From contig NZ_FNDR01000001.1 of assembly GCF_900099805.1 (NCBI RefSeq), positions 558,001 to 622,000 on the forward strand: 64,000 bases of DNA, in the 5' to 3' direction. The first letter of the stretch is position 1, and each line of letters opens with the position of its first letter. A program made the position numbers and the translations under genes. This DNA comes from Variovorax sp. OV700 (GTDB lineage Bacteria > Pseudomonadota > Gammaproteobacteria > Burkholderiales > Burkholderiaceae_C). The notes beneath the pieces were generated by a model. That model made no database searches and had not been told where the DNA came from. It saw only the letters and a program-made list of their open reading frames with translations. Of the stretch, positions 54,929 to 64,000 are shown piece by piece.

Positions 54929-56364
54929 CGCCAATGACGACCACTTCTTCTCCCCTGATCGACCAGCTGCGCGCCATCGTGGGTGCGCAGCATGTGCTGA
55001 ACGAAGGCGACCTCACGGCCTACGAACAAGACTGGCGCAAACGCGCGCACGGCAAGTCGCTGGCCGTGGTGCGGCCCGCCAATGCGCGGCAAGTAGCCGA
55101 CGTGGTCAAAGCATGTGCGGCGGTCGGCACGGCCATCGTGCCGCAAGGCGGCAACACGGGACTGGCGGTCGGCTCCACGCCCGACGACAGCGGCACGCAG
55201 GTGGTGCTGAGCCTGCAGCGGCTGAACGCGATTCGCACCGTGGATGCCGCCAACCTCACGATGACCGTGGAAGCCGGCTGCATCCTGCAGACTCTTCAGG
55301 AGACAGCCGAGAAGCAAGGCTTTTTGTTCCCACTGAGCCTGGCGGCCGAAGGCAGCTGCACGATCGGCGGCAACCTTGCCACCAACGCCGGCGGCACGCA
55401 GGTGGTCCGATACGGCAACACGCGCGAGCTGTGCCTCGGCCTCGAAGTGGTCACGCCGCAGGGCGAAATCTGGGAAGGCACCAGCGGCCTGCGCAAGGAC
55501 AACACCGGCTACGACCTGCGCGACCTGATGATCGGCAGCGAAGGGACGCTCGGCATCATCACCGCCGCGACCATGAAGCTCTATCCGCTGCCCGCCGCAC
55601 AGCTCACAGCCTGGGCCGCGGTGCCTTCGCTCGACCATGCGGTGACGCTGCTGGGCCTTGCGCACAAGCATCTGGGCTCGGGCCTCACGGGCTTCGAAGT
55701 GATGGGCAAGTTTGCATTGAGCCTGGTCGACAAGCACATGCCGCAGCTGCGCGTGCCCTTCATCGGCGACGACGCCGTACCCTATTGCGTGTTGCTCGAA
55801 AACTCCGACAGCGAGTCCGAAGACCATGCCCGCGCGCGCTTCGAGGCGCTGCTCGAAACGGCTTTCGAAGACGGCTGCGTGACCGATGCGGTGGTGGCCG
55901 AGAACCTCGCGCAGGCACACCAGCTCTGGCACATCCGCGAGAGCATTCCGCTCGCGCAGGCCGAAGAGGGTTTGAACATCAAGCACGACATCTCGATCCC
56001 CGTCTCGAGCATTCCGGCCTTCGTGGCAGAGACCGACGCCCTGCTGGCCCGCGAGATCGCGGGCGTGCGGCTCGTGAACTTCGGCCACTTGGGCGACGGC
56101 AACCTGCACTACAACGTGCAGGCACCTGAGAACATCGACACCAAGGCCTTTTTGAAGAACGAGGAAGAGCGCATCAACACGCTGGTGTACGACGCGGTCG
56201 AAAAGTTCGGCGGCTCGTTCTCGGCCGAGCACGGCGTGGGTTCGCTCAAGGTCGACAAGCTCGAAAAGCACAAGTCGCCGGTGGCGCTGGAGATGATGCG
56301 CGCGATCAAGCGCGGGCTCGATCCTCAGAACATCCTGAACCCGGGCCGGGTGATCCGGGTGTAG
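54925..56364 (+). CDS. FAD-binding oxidase (GlcD/D-lactate dehydrogenase type)
   Basis: 479 residues. FAD_binding_4 domain with [20 protein letters not shown] and [19 protein letters not shown], then the C-terminal FAD-oxidase domain with [13 protein letters not shown] and [20 protein letters not shown]. These are typical of D-lactate, glycolate or D-2-hydroxyglutarate dehydrogenases. The ATG at 54925 overlaps the DUF2069 stop; ATG at 54934 is also possible. The 2-hydroxy-acid substrate cannot be fixed by sequence. Confidence 0.9.
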   Translation: MTPMTTTSSPLIDQLRAIVGAQHVLNEGDLTAYEQDWRKRAHGKSLAVVRPANARQVADVVKACAAVGTAIVPQGGNTGLAVGSTPDDSGTQVVLSLQRLNAIRTVDAANLTMTVEAGCILQTLQETAEKQGFLFPLSLAAEGSCTIGGNLATNAGGTQVVRYGNTRELCLGLEVVTPQGEIWEGTSGLRKDNTGYDLRDLMIGSEGTLGIITAATMKLYPLPAAQLTAWAAVPSLDHAVTLLGLAHKHLGSGLTGFEVMGKFALSLVDKHMPQLRVPFIGDDAVPYCVLLENSDSESEDHARARFEALLETAFEDGCVTDAVVAENLAQAHQLWHIRESIPLAQAEEGLNIKHDISIPVSSIPAFVAETDALLAREIAGVRLVNFGHLGDGNLHYNVQAPENIDTKAFLKNEEERINTLVYDAVEKFGGSFSAEHGVGSLKVDKLEKHKSPVALEMMRAIKRGLDPQNILNPGRVIRV

Positions 56365-56393
56365 GTCTGACGCGGGAGCCGCCCCCATCCCAA

Positions 56394-56414
56394 CCTTCCC
56401 CCAAAGGGGGAAGG
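56394..56414. repeat. REP-like hairpin CCTTCCCCC-AAA-GGGGGAAGG
   Basis: A perfect nine-base stem with a three-base loop, 29 bases past the FAD oxidase gene. On the minus strand it continues TTGGGATGGGGGC, as in the widespread proteobacterial REP-type repeats with GGGTTGGGGTGAGGG tails. It may also end transcription of the oxidase gene. Confidence 0.5.
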
Positions 56415-56473
56415 AGCAAGAAAGCAATCAGTCCGTAAAATTCGAACACCCCGGTCTCCGACACCCCTCCCTC

Positions 56474-57316
56474 ATGACCTCCACGCCTGCCCGCCCCATC
56501 CGCTCCCAGTACGAAGACTTCATGCGCCACGTGGACACCCATGGCGTGCACAAGAGCGACCGCACGGGCACGGGCACCAAGAGCGTGTTCGGCCACCAGA
56601 TGCGCTTCGACCTGAACGAAGGTTTTCCGCTGGTCACCACGAAGAAGGTGCACCTGAAGTCCATCATCCAGGAACTGCTGTGGTTTTTGACCGGCTCCAG
56701 CAACAACAACTGGCTCAAGGAGCGCGGCGTCACCATCTGGGACGAGTGGGCGCGCGAAGATGGCGATCTGGGCCCGGTCTACGGCGTGCAATGGCGCAGC
56801 TGGCCCACGCCCGACGGCGGCCACATCGACCAGATCTCCGAAGTCATCAAGACCCTGAAGACCAACCCCGATTCGCGCCGCATCATCGTGAGCGCATGGA
56901 ACGTTGCCGAGCTCTCGAAGATGGCGCTCATGCCCTGCCACGCGTTCTTCCAGTTCTACGTGGCGCCGCCGCAGTCGCCGGGCGAGCGCGGCAAGCTCAG
57001 CTGCCAGCTCTACCAGCGCAGCGCCGACATCTTCCTTGGCGTGCCCTTCAACATCGCGAGCTATGCGCTGCTCACGCACATGATGGCGCAGCAGTGCGAT
57101 CTCGACGTCGGCGACTTCGTCTGGACCGGCGGCGACTGCCACATCTACAGCAACCACGCCGAACAGGTGGCGCTGCAACTAAGCCGCACGCCCTACCCGT
57201 ATCCCACGCTCCACATCAAGCGCAAGCCAGCTTCGATCTTCGACTACCAGTACGAGGATTTCGAAGTGCTCGACTACAAGCACCACGAGCCCATCAAGGC
57301 GCCCGTGGCGGTGTGA
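56474..57316 (+). CDS. thyA: Thymidylate synthase
   Basis: Makes dTMP from dUMP with methylene-tetrahydrofolate. 280 residues. [20 protein letters not shown] and [20 protein letters not shown] are standard; the catalytic Cys is in [18 protein letters not shown], followed by [20 protein letters not shown] and the C-terminal folate block [11 protein letters not shown] short insertion ([10 protein letters not shown]) makes it slightly longer than E. coli ThyA. It is followed by folA, whose product regenerates the folate it oxidises. Confidence 0.97.
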   Translation: MTSTPARPIRSQYEDFMRHVDTHGVHKSDRTGTGTKSVFGHQMRFDLNEGFPLVTTKKVHLKSIIQELLWFLTGSSNNNWLKERGVTIWDEWAREDGDLGPVYGVQWRSWPTPDGGHIDQISEVIKTLKTNPDSRRIIVSAWNVAELSKMALMPCHAFFQFYVAPPQSPGERGKLSCQLYQRSADIFLGVPFNIASYALLTHMMAQQCDLDVGDFVWTGGDCHIYSNHAEQVALQLSRTPYPYPTLHIKRKPASIFDYQYEDFEVLDYKHHEPIKAPVAV

Positions 57317-57333
57317 GTGGACCGTTCGGCCTC

Positions 57334-57855
57334 ATGACCACACCGCGCATCAACCTCATCTTCGCCCGCGCCGCCAACGGCGTGATCGGCGCCAACGGCG
57401 CCATGCCTTGGCACCTGCCCGAAGACCTGGCGCACTTCAAGCAGACGACCGGCGCTGCGCCCGTCATCATGGGCCGCAAGACCTGGGACTCGCTGCCGCC
57501 GCGGTTCCGGCCGCTGCCGGGCAGGCGCAACATCGTCATCACGCGGCAGGACGACTGGAAAGCCGAAGGCGCGCAGCCCGCGGGCAACCTGCAAGAGGCG
57601 CTCTCGCTGTGCGAAGAATCGCAGGTGCCTGATGTATGGATCATCGGCGGCGCACAGATCTATGCCGAGGCCGAGCCGCTCGCGCAGTACGCCGTGGTGA
57701 CCGAACTCGCCCACGACTACGAAGGCGATGCGCACGCGCCCGAACTCTCCCCTTCGGAGTGGCGCGAAACAAAGCGTGAGCCGCACGTTTCGGCCAAGGA
57801 AGGTTTGAATTTCAGCTTCGTGACCTACGAACGGGTCAATTCTCCGAAGGCCTGA
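57334..57855 (+). CDS. folA: Dihydrofolate reductase
   Basis: Reduces dihydrofolate to tetrahydrofolate with NADPH. 173 residues. The active-site region is INLIFARAANGVIGANGAMPWHLPEDLAHFK, in which Asp27-equivalent is replaced by Glu in LPEDL; the NADPH loop is IMGRKTWDSLPPRFRPLPGR and GGAQIYAE. It is the usual partner of thyA, here 17 bases downstream. The ATG at 57334 was chosen over GTG at 57316 on family length. Confidence 0.95.
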   Translation: MTTPRINLIFARAANGVIGANGAMPWHLPEDLAHFKQTTGAAPVIMGRKTWDSLPPRFRPLPGRRNIVITRQDDWKAEGAQPAGNLQEALSLCEESQVPDVWIIGGAQIYAEAEPLAQYAVVTELAHDYEGDAHAPELSPSEWRETKREPHVSAKEGLNFSFVTYERVNSPKA

Positions 57856-57858
57856 AAA

Positions 57859-57882
57859 GCCGCGCGCAAAGGGACGCGCGGC
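57859..57882 (+). terminator. GC-rich hairpin after folA
   Basis: GCCGCGCG and CGCGCGGC form a perfect eight-base stem around an eight-base loop, three bases past the folA stop. No T-run follows, so its terminator strength is uncertain. Confidence 0.5.
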
Positions 57883-58092
57883 GCCCGATTGCATCGCCAA
57901 TACACCGATACCGGTAACCGGCACAAGCGCCCAAAACCGGCGCTGGCCCCGGAAAATGGGACCTTCGTTTTCAGTCTCGGTAACGCAAAACACATTGATA
58001 CAACTGCGGCCTGAATGTGCGCTGCAGCAATCAGCCACAAGCGCGAATTTCTCCGCAAAATGCTCGTCCATATCTAGACAAGGAGACGGCTC

Positions 58093-58335
58093 ATGTCCAT
58101 GGAGTTTCTTCGGGTCCTCGCCGAGCAGAGATTGCCATTCGTCATCCATACGACGGCCGACATCGACAGGCTGCGCGTGCTGCGGGCCGCCGAGCTGGTG
58201 ACTGCGTTCATTCCTCCCTCCACCAGCCATACGCCCGACGATCGTGCGATCCATCATCTCGCCCAGGTGGAATCGATCACCGCCAAGGGCAAGCTGGCGC
58301 TGAACAAAGCCACCTCGGCCTTCATCGAACTCTGA
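58093..58335 (+). CDS. Small conserved hypothetical protein
   Basis: 80 residues, no recognised family. It begins MSMEFLRVLAEQRLPFVIHT and contains AAELVTAFIPPSTSHTPDDR. A clear ribosome site (AAGGAGA) eight bases before the ATG and codon use like its neighbours support a real gene. No signal peptide, cysteines or membrane helix. It sits in the 525-base space between folA and ligD. Function unknown. Confidence 0.65.
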   Translation: MSMEFLRVLAEQRLPFVIHTTADIDRLRVLRAAELVTAFIPPSTSHTPDDRAIHHLAQVESITAKGKLALNKATSAFIEL

Positions 58336-58379
58336 CCTGACTTCGGCGCGTCGCCAAGCCCTGCGATCGGGGCGCGGCG

Positions 58380-60956
58380 TCAGCGTCTGCGCGTACGCGC
58401 ACTGGCTGCTTCGAACCCCAGCATCTTCATTGCGGCGCCCGGACTCTTCGCCGCCTTTGCATAGCCGGCCCACGGCTCGTTGCCCCGATCGAGCCGGGCG
58501 TGGATGTTTCGCAGGGTCCACTGCGCGCCGCTCGTGAGCGCCGGTACCTCCTGCCACTCCACCGGCACCGACACGCCCATTCCGGGCCGGGCCCGTACCG
58601 ACCACGCGCAGACGGTGGTCGCGCCGAAACCATTGCGCAGGTAATCGATGAAGATGCGGCCGACACGGTTGCTCGGCCCGCTCTTGGCCACGAACATCTG
58701 CGGCAATGTGCGGGCCATGTGCTGCACGATCGCCTGCGAAAAATCCTTCAGGGTGTCCCAGTCGTACTGCCGCTTCACTGGCACCACCACATGGAGGCCC
58801 TTGCCCCCGCTTGTCTTGCAGAAGGAGGGCAGGCCCAGTTCATCGAGCACCACGCGCATCAGCTCCGCCGCCTGTTGTACGGTGGGCCAGCCGACGCCCT
58901 CACCCGGATCGAGGTCGAAGGTCATGCGGTCGGGTTTTCCGATGAGCGTCTTCACGGCGTTCCAGGTGTGGAACTCGATGACGTTCATCTGCGCCGCGCT
59001 CAAGAGGCCGAGCGGGCCTGCCACTTCGATCAGCTCTGGATGCGCCGGCCACAGCGCCGGATCGAGTTGACGCACGCCCGCCATCTGCCCCTCTTCGAGA
59101 TGCTTCTGGAAGAAAAGCTGGCCCTTGATGCCCTGCGGCGCACGCACGAAGGACACCGGCCGGCCCTTGAGGTGCTCCATCATCAGCGGCGCGACCAGTC
59201 CGTAGAAGCGCACTACCTCCACCTTCGTGATGCCGGTGGACGGATCGACGACGCGATCGGCGTGCGAGACCTTGAAGTTGGCGGGCATCGTGGCGGCGGG
59301 CGCGGGTCCCGCCTGGGTCTCGGGTTCGCGCTTCGCACCCGTCTGGTGGACCGGCTTCTCGCGGATGATCGCCTTGGCGGGCTTGTCGCTGCGCAAGCTG
59401 TGAAACACCGGATGGCGCACATGCCCGTCCTTGGTCCATTCGGAAAAAGTGACTTCGGCCAGCAGCACTGGCTTGACCCAATGCGCGAGGCGGTCGTTCT
59501 CGGTGGGGTCCTTGAAGGGCCGCTTGTCGACGCGAAGCGGCTTCAGCCTTTGGAGCATGTCGACGAGCGCGCGGTCGTTGAAGCCCGTGCCGACCTTGCC
59601 TGCATAGATGAGTTCGCCCTTCTCGTCGTGCACGCCAAGCAGCAGGGAACCGATTCCCACGCGCGAGCCCTTGGGATCGGTGTAGCCGCCAATGACGAAC
59701 TCCTGCCGCAACGAGCACTTGAGCTTGATCCAGTCAGACGAACGCCGCGACGCATAGGTGCTGTTCTTTTTCTTGCCGATGACCCCCTCGAGCCCGATCT
59801 TGCAGGCCGAGGCGACGATGTCCTGGGGCGGCGCGTCGAAGACTGCGCTGAAGCGGATCTCGGGCGGTGCCTTGGCAAGCAGCGTCTCCAGCAAGGCCCG
59901 GCGCTCGACCAGCGGCACGCGGGTGAGATCGAAGCCGCCGTAGTACGGCAGGTCGAAAAGAAAATAGACGATGTTGCGCGTCTTCTCGGTGTCGAACGCG
60001 TTCTGCAGTGCCTGGAAGTCGGTGCCGCCGGATTCGTTGAGCACCACCACCTCGCCATCGAGCCAGCCTGGCTTGAGCTTCATGCGTTCGATGGCGTGCA
60101 CCAGGTGCGGCATGCGGCTGCTCCAGTCGTGGCCGTTGCGCGTGAAGAGCCGCGCGCCTTTGGCATCGACGCGGGCGAGCAGCCTGTAGCCGTCGAACTT
60201 GATCTCGTAGATCCAGTTCTGCGGATCGGGCGGCGGGCCATCGACCAGCGTGGCCAGGAGCGGCGAGAGCTTGGCCGGCATGGCGTCCTTCACCGCATCG
60301 GCAGGCATACCCCGCCCGGCCGCCTTGCCGCGCTTTGCCGGCGAAGCAGCAGCAGCAGCAGCAGCAGTTGCAGGCGCCGCGGCAACCGGCTCGGGCATCG
60401 GCAGCTTGGCCACGCTGTCAGGGAACTGGTCGACCACGCTGAACTCGGCCGCAGGGCGGGCATAGCCGTCGTGCTCCTTGATCAGGAGCCATGCATCCTG
60501 CTTGTCGTCCTTCTTGTTGCCATGCATGCGCACCAGCGCCCATTTGCCGCGCAGCTTGTAGCCGTGCAGCTCGAACTTCAGGTGCCCCTCCTTGTAGCCC
60601 TTGCGCGCATCGCCGAGCGGGGTCCAGGTGCCCTTGTCCCAGATGATCACCTTGCCCGCGCCGTACTGTTTGGGCGGTATCTCGCCCTCGAACTGGTTGT
60701 AGGAGATCGGGTGGTCCTCGACGTGCACGGCCATTCGCTTGTCGTGCGTGTCGTAGCTCGGCCCCTTGGGTACCGCCCAGCTTTTCATGGCGCCATCGAG
60801 CTCGATGCGAAAGTCGTAGTGCAGCCGGGTCGCCCAGTGCTTCTGCACCACGAACTGCAGCATACCGGGCGCCGATGCGCCCCCTTCCTCCGGCTCGGGC
60901 GTGACGCCGAAGTTGCGCTTCTCCTTGTAGCGCTTCAGCGGGTTTGCGCGCGCCAT
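58380..60956 (-). CDS. ligD: DNA ligase D (LigD, bacterial NHEJ)
   Basis: 858 residues, repairing double-strand breaks with Ku. The order is 3'-phosphoesterase (about 30-170; HWATRLHYDFRIELDGAMKS), ATP-dependent ligase (about 225-520; the nucleotidyl Lys in YEIKFDGYRLLARV, then LDGEVVVLNESGG and EGVIGKKKNSTY), and primase-polymerase (about 560-840; LDPGEGVGWPTVQQAAELMR). An Ala-rich linker after the first domain is coded by seven AGC repeats. No Ku gene lies in this window. The start at 60956 is inside the 3' end of the UPF0104 gene (22-base overlap). Confidence 0.95.
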   Translation of the reverse strand: MARANPLKRYKEKRNFGVTPEPEEGGASAPGMLQFVVQKHWATRLHYDFRIELDGAMKSWAVPKGPSYDTHDKRMAVHVEDHPISYNQFEGEIPPKQYGAGKVIIWDKGTWTPLGDARKGYKEGHLKFELHGYKLRGKWALVRMHGNKKDDKQDAWLLIKEHDGYARPAAEFSVVDQFPDSVAKLPMPEPVAAAPATAAAAAAASPAKRGKAAGRGMPADAVKDAMPAKLSPLLATLVDGPPPDPQNWIYEIKFDGYRLLARVDAKGARLFTRNGHDWSSRMPHLVHAIERMKLKPGWLDGEVVVLNESGGTDFQALQNAFDTEKTRNIVYFLFDLPYYGGFDLTRVPLVERRALLETLLAKAPPEIRFSAVFDAPPQDIVASACKIGLEGVIGKKKNSTYASRRSSDWIKLKCSLRQEFVIGGYTDPKGSRVGIGSLLLGVHDEKGELIYAGKVGTGFNDRALVDMLQRLKPLRVDKRPFKDPTENDRLAHWVKPVLLAEVTFSEWTKDGHVRHPVFHSLRSDKPAKAIIREKPVHQTGAKREPETQAGPAPAATMPANFKVSHADRVVDPSTGITKVEVVRFYGLVAPLMMEHLKGRPVSFVRAPQGIKGQLFFQKHLEEGQMAGVRQLDPALWPAHPELIEVAGPLGLLSAAQMNVIEFHTWNAVKTLIGKPDRMTFDLDPGEGVGWPTVQQAAELMRVVLDELGLPSFCKTSGGKGLHVVVPVKRQYDWDTLKDFSQAIVQHMARTLPQMFVAKSGPSNRVGRIFIDYLRNGFGATTVCAWSVRARPGMGVSVPVEWQEVPALTSGAQWTLRNIHARLDRGNEPWAGYAKAAKSPGAAMKMLGFEAASARTRRR
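60345..60367. repeat. (AGC)7 trinucleotide repeat within ligD
   Basis: Seven perfect AGC units plus AG encode an Ala run (TAAAAAAAS) in the linker between LigD phosphoesterase and ligase domains. Changes in repeat number would keep the frame and only alter the linker length. Confidence 0.8.
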
Positions 60957-61951
60957 GGTGCGTCGACCTCCGAATCGCCTTGCGGATGGCTTGCCGCATG
61001 GCGTTCGAGAAGCACGTAGAGCACGATGCCCCCGCCCAGCGGCAGCAGGTAGTAGAGCGCGCGGTAGGCGAGCACGGCCCCCATCAGGGCACCCTGGCGC
61101 ACGCTGCCCGAGAGCAGCGCCAGGTACACGGCCTCCAGGACGCCGAGCCCGGCCGGAATCGGCGTGATCACGCCGACGATGGCCGCGGCCAGCAGAACGC
61201 TCAGCGTGGTTGCATACGGCACCTGCCGGCCGAGCAGCAAGTACATGGCGCAGCCCATCAACGCCCAGTTGGCGGTGGAGAGCGTGAGCTGGATGAGCGC
61301 CAGTTTCGCGGAAGGCAGCCTCAGCCGCCGCCCTCGTACCTGCCATTGCCGGCCGCGCGAAAAAGCGCAGGCCACCACGTAGGCCGCCGCGAGAAGGATC
61401 ATCAGGACGCCGAGGGCGCGCAGTGCGTCCGCTCCGATGCTCGCCTGGCGCGGCGGCGCGATGACGCCGGCCGCGAACAGGCCGCCGGCCAGCAGCCCGT
61501 AGCCGAGCCAGTTCGTCGCCAGGCTGACACCCACGATCTGGGCCACCACGGTTTCATCGAGGCCGGCACGCGCGTAGAGCCGCGCGCGCAGCGCAATGCC
61601 ACCGACCAGCGAACCGAGGTTGAGATTGAAGGCGTAGCTGGAAACGGCAATGGCCCAGGTGCGCCAGCGCGGCACCCGATGGCGCGTGTGCCGCCGGCCG
61701 ATCAGGTCGTAGCAGCCGTAGAGCGCATGGCTTGCGGTGGCAATGCCGAGCACCCCCAGCAGCAGCGTTGCCGGATAGCGCTGCAGCGCCTCCCACGCGC
61801 CCGCCCAGTCGACCTTGTGCGCATGCGACAGCAGCAGGCCGAGCACCGCGAGCCCCACCAGCGGCAGCACCCATCGGCGGCAGCGCCGCCAGAGCGAAGG
61901 CCGCTGGGCCGAGCGGGCGGCCGCCGAGAGCGTGGACGCATCGTGGTTCAT
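60935..61951 (-). CDS. UPF0104/lysylphosphatidylglycerol synthase-like membrane protein
   Basis: 338 residues with about eight membrane helices, starting WVLPLVGLAVLGLLLSHAHK. Family features are SSYAFNLNLGSLVGGIALRA, VSLATNWLGYGLLAGG and VGVITPIPAGLGVLEAVYLA, matching the flippase-like half of MprF proteins, without the synthase domain. Lipid transport is possible; the function is unproved. It overlaps the kinase gene upstream by four bases and ligD downstream by 22. Confidence 0.85.
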   Translation of the reverse strand: MNHDASTLSAAARSAQRPSLWRRCRRWVLPLVGLAVLGLLLSHAHKVDWAGAWEALQRYPATLLLGVLGIATASHALYGCYDLIGRRHTRHRVPRWRTWAIAVSSYAFNLNLGSLVGGIALRARLYARAGLDETVVAQIVGVSLATNWLGYGLLAGGLFAAGVIAPPRQASIGADALRALGVLMILLAAAYVVACAFSRGRQWQVRGRRLRLPSAKLALIQLTLSTANWALMGCAMYLLLGRQVPYATTLSVLLAAAIVGVITPIPAGLGVLEAVYLALLSGSVRQGALMGAVLAYRALYYLLPLGGGIVLYVLLERHAASHPQGDSEVDAPWRAQTR

Positions 61952-63498
61952 GAATGACCCCGCAGAATCGAGATCAGCACCGCCAGGTCGAGGGGCTTGA
62001 GCAGGTGATGGTCGAAGCCCGCCTTTGCGATGCGCTCCCTGTCGCCCCGCTGCCCCCAGCCAGTCAATGCGACGAGGAGGAGGCCGGCAAGCGCAGGATT
62101 GGCGCGCAGCCTCATGGCCAGTTCACAGCCGTCCATGCCCGGCATGCCGATGTCCAGGATCGCGAGCCCGGGTGGCGGGCCATCGGCGATCATGCGCAAT
62201 GCGGCGTCGCCGCTGTAGGCCACGCGAGTCGTTGCGCCGAGCGAGCGCAGCAGATCGCCGAGCGCATCGGCCGCATCCCGGTTGTCGTCGACGATCAGCA
62301 CCGTGCCCTGCAACGATGACGGCCAGCCGCGAATGACGGGCAATGGGGCCTGGGGCACGCCCGCCTCGAGTTGCGTGAGCGGCAGGCGCACGCAGAACAT
62401 TGCGCCGCGGCCGAGCCCGTCGCTTCTTGCCTCGACGCTGCCGCCATGGAGTTCGACCAGGCTCTTGACCAAGGTCAGCCCGATGCCCAGCCCGCCTTGC
62501 GCCGCCTTGGAGGTGCCACTCACCTGCACGAACATCTCGAAGATCGACTTCAGCATCTCGGGTGCAATGCCAGTGCCGTTGTCCCACACTTCGACCACGG
62601 CGCTGCGCCCTTCCTCGCGGAGAACGATGCGGATCTTTCCACCGGGCGCGGTGTACTTTGCGGCATTGTTGAGCAGGTTCGAAAAAACCTGCGTGAGGCG
62701 AACGCCGTCGCCTCGCACCACCAGCGGCTGGCTGCACAGGTCCATGCTCAATGTGTGGCTGGAGCCTTCCAGCAAAGGCCGGCTCAGCTCGATGGCATCC
62801 TTGATCACCGCTTCGAGCGCGACGGCTTCCATGCGCAGCTCGATCTTTCCGCGCGTGATGCGCGAGACCTCCATCAGGTCGTTCACGAGCCGCACCATGT
62901 GCTCGATCTGCCGGCCCATGAGCTCGTAGTAGCGCAAGGCCTCCGAGTGCTCGTGCGGCTTGCGCATCAAGAGGGTCAGCGCGGTGCTCATCGGGGCGAG
63001 CGGGTTGCGCAGTTCATGCGCCAGCGTGGCAAGGAACTCGGTCTTTCGCTGGTCGGATTCGCGCAGGCCATCGAGCAGGCCGCGCAGCTGGTACTGCCGA
63101 TTGCGTGCCCGCAGCGCCGTGCGAACCGTGCTGATCAGCGACGCCACGCGCATCGGCCGTTCGATCACCGTGACGTTCGCGAGCCGGTCCATGGCCGCGG
63201 CGATGGCGGGCGAGTCGGCGCCCTGGCGGGCCAGAATGAGCACCGGCAGGTCGGACCAGGGGGGCTGCGAGCCCAGCGCTTCGGTCAACGCGGCTGCGGC
63301 CGGATCGGACAGCACTTCTTCCGCCAGCATGATGGCACCGGCACCTTCCTGGAGCCCACGCACCAGTTCGCACAGGTTTGGGCAGGTATGCACGGTGACC
63401 TGCGCACGTGCCAGCACGGCGCTCGCCATGAAAGCATCCCTGGAGGTCGCGGTGCGCAACAGGATGCGCTGCTCGACGGACGCGGGTAGCGAGCTCAC
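61948..63498 (-). CDS. Hybrid sensor histidine kinase/response regulator
   Basis: 516 residues, no membrane helix. A degenerate receiver-like domain occupies about 10-130: the phosphorylation Asp is missing (AIMLAEEVL) while the late block [20 protein letters not shown] is kept. A HisKA domain follows with His161 in [14 protein letters not shown], then a HATPase domain ([43 protein letters not shown]) and a C-terminal receiver with Asp449 in [13 protein letters not shown]. It is cytosolic and probably responds to its KaiC-like neighbour, whose gene it overlaps by four bases. Confidence 0.92.
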   Translation of the reverse strand: MSSLPASVEQRILLRTATSRDAFMASAVLARAQVTVHTCPNLCELVRGLQEGAGAIMLAEEVLSDPAAAALTEALGSQPPWSDLPVLILARQGADSPAIAAAMDRLANVTVIERPMRVASLISTVRTALRARNRQYQLRGLLDGLRESDQRKTEFLATLAHELRNPLAPMSTALTLLMRKPHEHSEALRYYELMGRQIEHMVRLVNDLMEVSRITRGKIELRMEAVALEAVIKDAIELSRPLLEGSSHTLSMDLCSQPLVVRGDGVRLTQVFSNLLNNAAKYTAPGGKIRIVLREEGRSAVVEVWDNGTGIAPEMLKSIFEMFVQVSGTSKAAQGGLGIGLTLVKSLVELHGGSVEARSDGLGRGAMFCVRLPLTQLEAGVPQAPLPVIRGWPSSLQGTVLIVDDNRDAADALGDLLRSLGATTRVAYSGDAALRMIADGPPPGLAILDIGMPGMDGCELAMRLRANPALAGLLLVALTGWGQRGDRERIAKAGFDHHLLKPLDLAVLISILRGHS

Positions 63499-64000
63499 GA
63501 TGCAGGCTGTACGCCGTCGATGGGAATTGGGATGGGAATGCCCGTCAGGATGCCTCTGAAATGGCGCAGCGGCTCGCCCACCCGCAGGCCCGTGGAGGTC
63601 ATGGAGAAATCGCGGATGGTCCGCTCGTGCGCACCGCCGCGCTTCTTCAGCACCGAGATCGCCTGGCGCACTTCGCCGTCGAGCTCGAAGTAGCGCAGCA
63701 GCACGACGGCGTCCGCCAGGTAGCTCGCATCCACGGGCGTCTGCATCTGCATGCCGATGAGGCCGTGCTGCGCACCCACCAGCAGCGTGGCAACGCCGGC
63801 CTGTCCGAGATAGGAAAGCAGCTCATGGAGCTGCGCGATCAGGAAGCGCTCGTCGGGCATGGCATTGAGATAGCCGTTGAGGCTGTCGATCACCACCACC
63901 GCCGCGCCCGATTCGACCACCGCCAGCCGGATCAGGTGCACGAACTCGCCCGGAGACAGCTCGGCAGGGTCGACCTGCCGCACCTTGATGCGGCCGGCTT
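63495..64000 (-). CDS. KaiC-like RecA-fold ATPase, 5' end outside window
   Basis: The visible 168 residues are the C-terminal part of a KaiC/RecA-type ATPase. Blocks are [20 protein letters not shown] (Walker B-like [20 protein letters not shown]), [40 protein letters not shown] and [20 protein letters not shown]. The frame stays open to the window end, so the GTG at 63983 is internal. KaiC-like ATPases beside hybrid kinases are known in non-cyanobacteria as stress or light signalling modules; no kaiB is seen here. Confidence 0.85.
   Translation of the reverse strand, partial: AGRIKVRQVDPAELSPGEFVHLIRLAVVESGAAVVVIDSLNGYLNAMPDERFLIAQLHELLSYLGQAGVATLLVGAQHGLIGMQMQTPVDASYLADAVVLLRYFELDGEVRQAISVLKKRGGAHERTIRDFSMTSTGLRVGEPLRHFRGILTGIPIPIPIDGVQPAS

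Noticed and set aside
60345-60367. CRISPR-like repeat
   Set aside because: A simple trinucleotide repeat inside ligD with no spacers.

Overview
The window is GC-rich chromosomal DNA from a beta-proteobacterium, most likely a Variovorax-type member of the Comamonadaceae (Burkholderiales). The clues are several Bug-type periplasmic receptors without their membrane partners, a grpE-dnaK-dnaJ run, an intracellular PHB depolymerase with a Cys nucleophile, a YihY/DUF2069/FAD-oxidase neighbourhood, and short palindromic repeats typical of this family. Species is an inference. I saw no rRNA, tRNA, CRISPR array, transposase or prophage gene. About 64 protein genes fill nearly all of the sequence. Both terminal genes run off the window: a galactarate dehydratase at the left and a KaiC-like ATPase at the right.

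Layout. 1-5.35 kb: sugar-acid cluster (GarD, SDR, two Bug receptors, an exported lactonase-type propeller). 5.5-7.5 kb: psd, an HxlR-like regulator with a Ser/Pro tail, an FKBP isomerase. 7.5-11.5 kb: grpE-dnaK-dnaJ behind a near-consensus sigma-32 promoter. 11.5-17.0 kb: a 735-bp leader region holding a good sigma-54 promoter match, then prkA-yeaH-spoVR. 17.1-22.8 kb: aroQ, divergent from a Rieske protein, a Rieske-less oxygenase, a GST-like protein, formaldehyde dehydrogenase, an alpha/beta hydrolase and S-formylglutathione hydrolase. 22.8-28.6 kb: small enzymes (GNAT, VOC, TfoX-N, exonuclease), a hydrolase, an AraC regulator, gnd and gntK. 28.7-34.7 kb: an RND pump operon. 34.6-40 kb: a radical SAM protein, then a GbsR-type regulator and four genes (DCC thiol protein, methyltransferase, membrane-SRPBCC protein, DUF4166). 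40-49 kb: GST, PHB depolymerase, LysR/deaminase/Bug, CBS protein, MetY-like enzyme, an inverted-repeat element, hydrolase, Bug. 49-58 kb: M20 peptidase/LysR, small redox genes, YihY, DUF2069, FAD oxidase, thyA, folA. 58-64 kb, minus strand: KaiC-like ATPase, hybrid kinase, UPF0104 membrane protein and DNA ligase D, all overlapping end to end.

The most striking reading is 17.58-22.76 kb. A Rieske [2Fe-2S] protein lies next to an oxygenase that keeps its mononuclear-iron ligands but lacks Rieske ligands, followed with a 4-base overlap by a GST-like protein. This is the same set of parts as the NdmC/NdmD/NdmE N-demethylase of Pseudomonas putida, except that no reductase domain is present. The next genes encode the glutathione-dependent formaldehyde oxidation pathway, which would remove the product of a demethylase. 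I infer an uncharacterised split demethylase linked to formaldehyde detoxification. Also notable are paired 18-bp operator-like palindromes around the GbsR-type gene, the sigma-54 promoter and attenuator-like hairpin of the prkA operon, and the four-gene KaiC/kinase/LigD operon.
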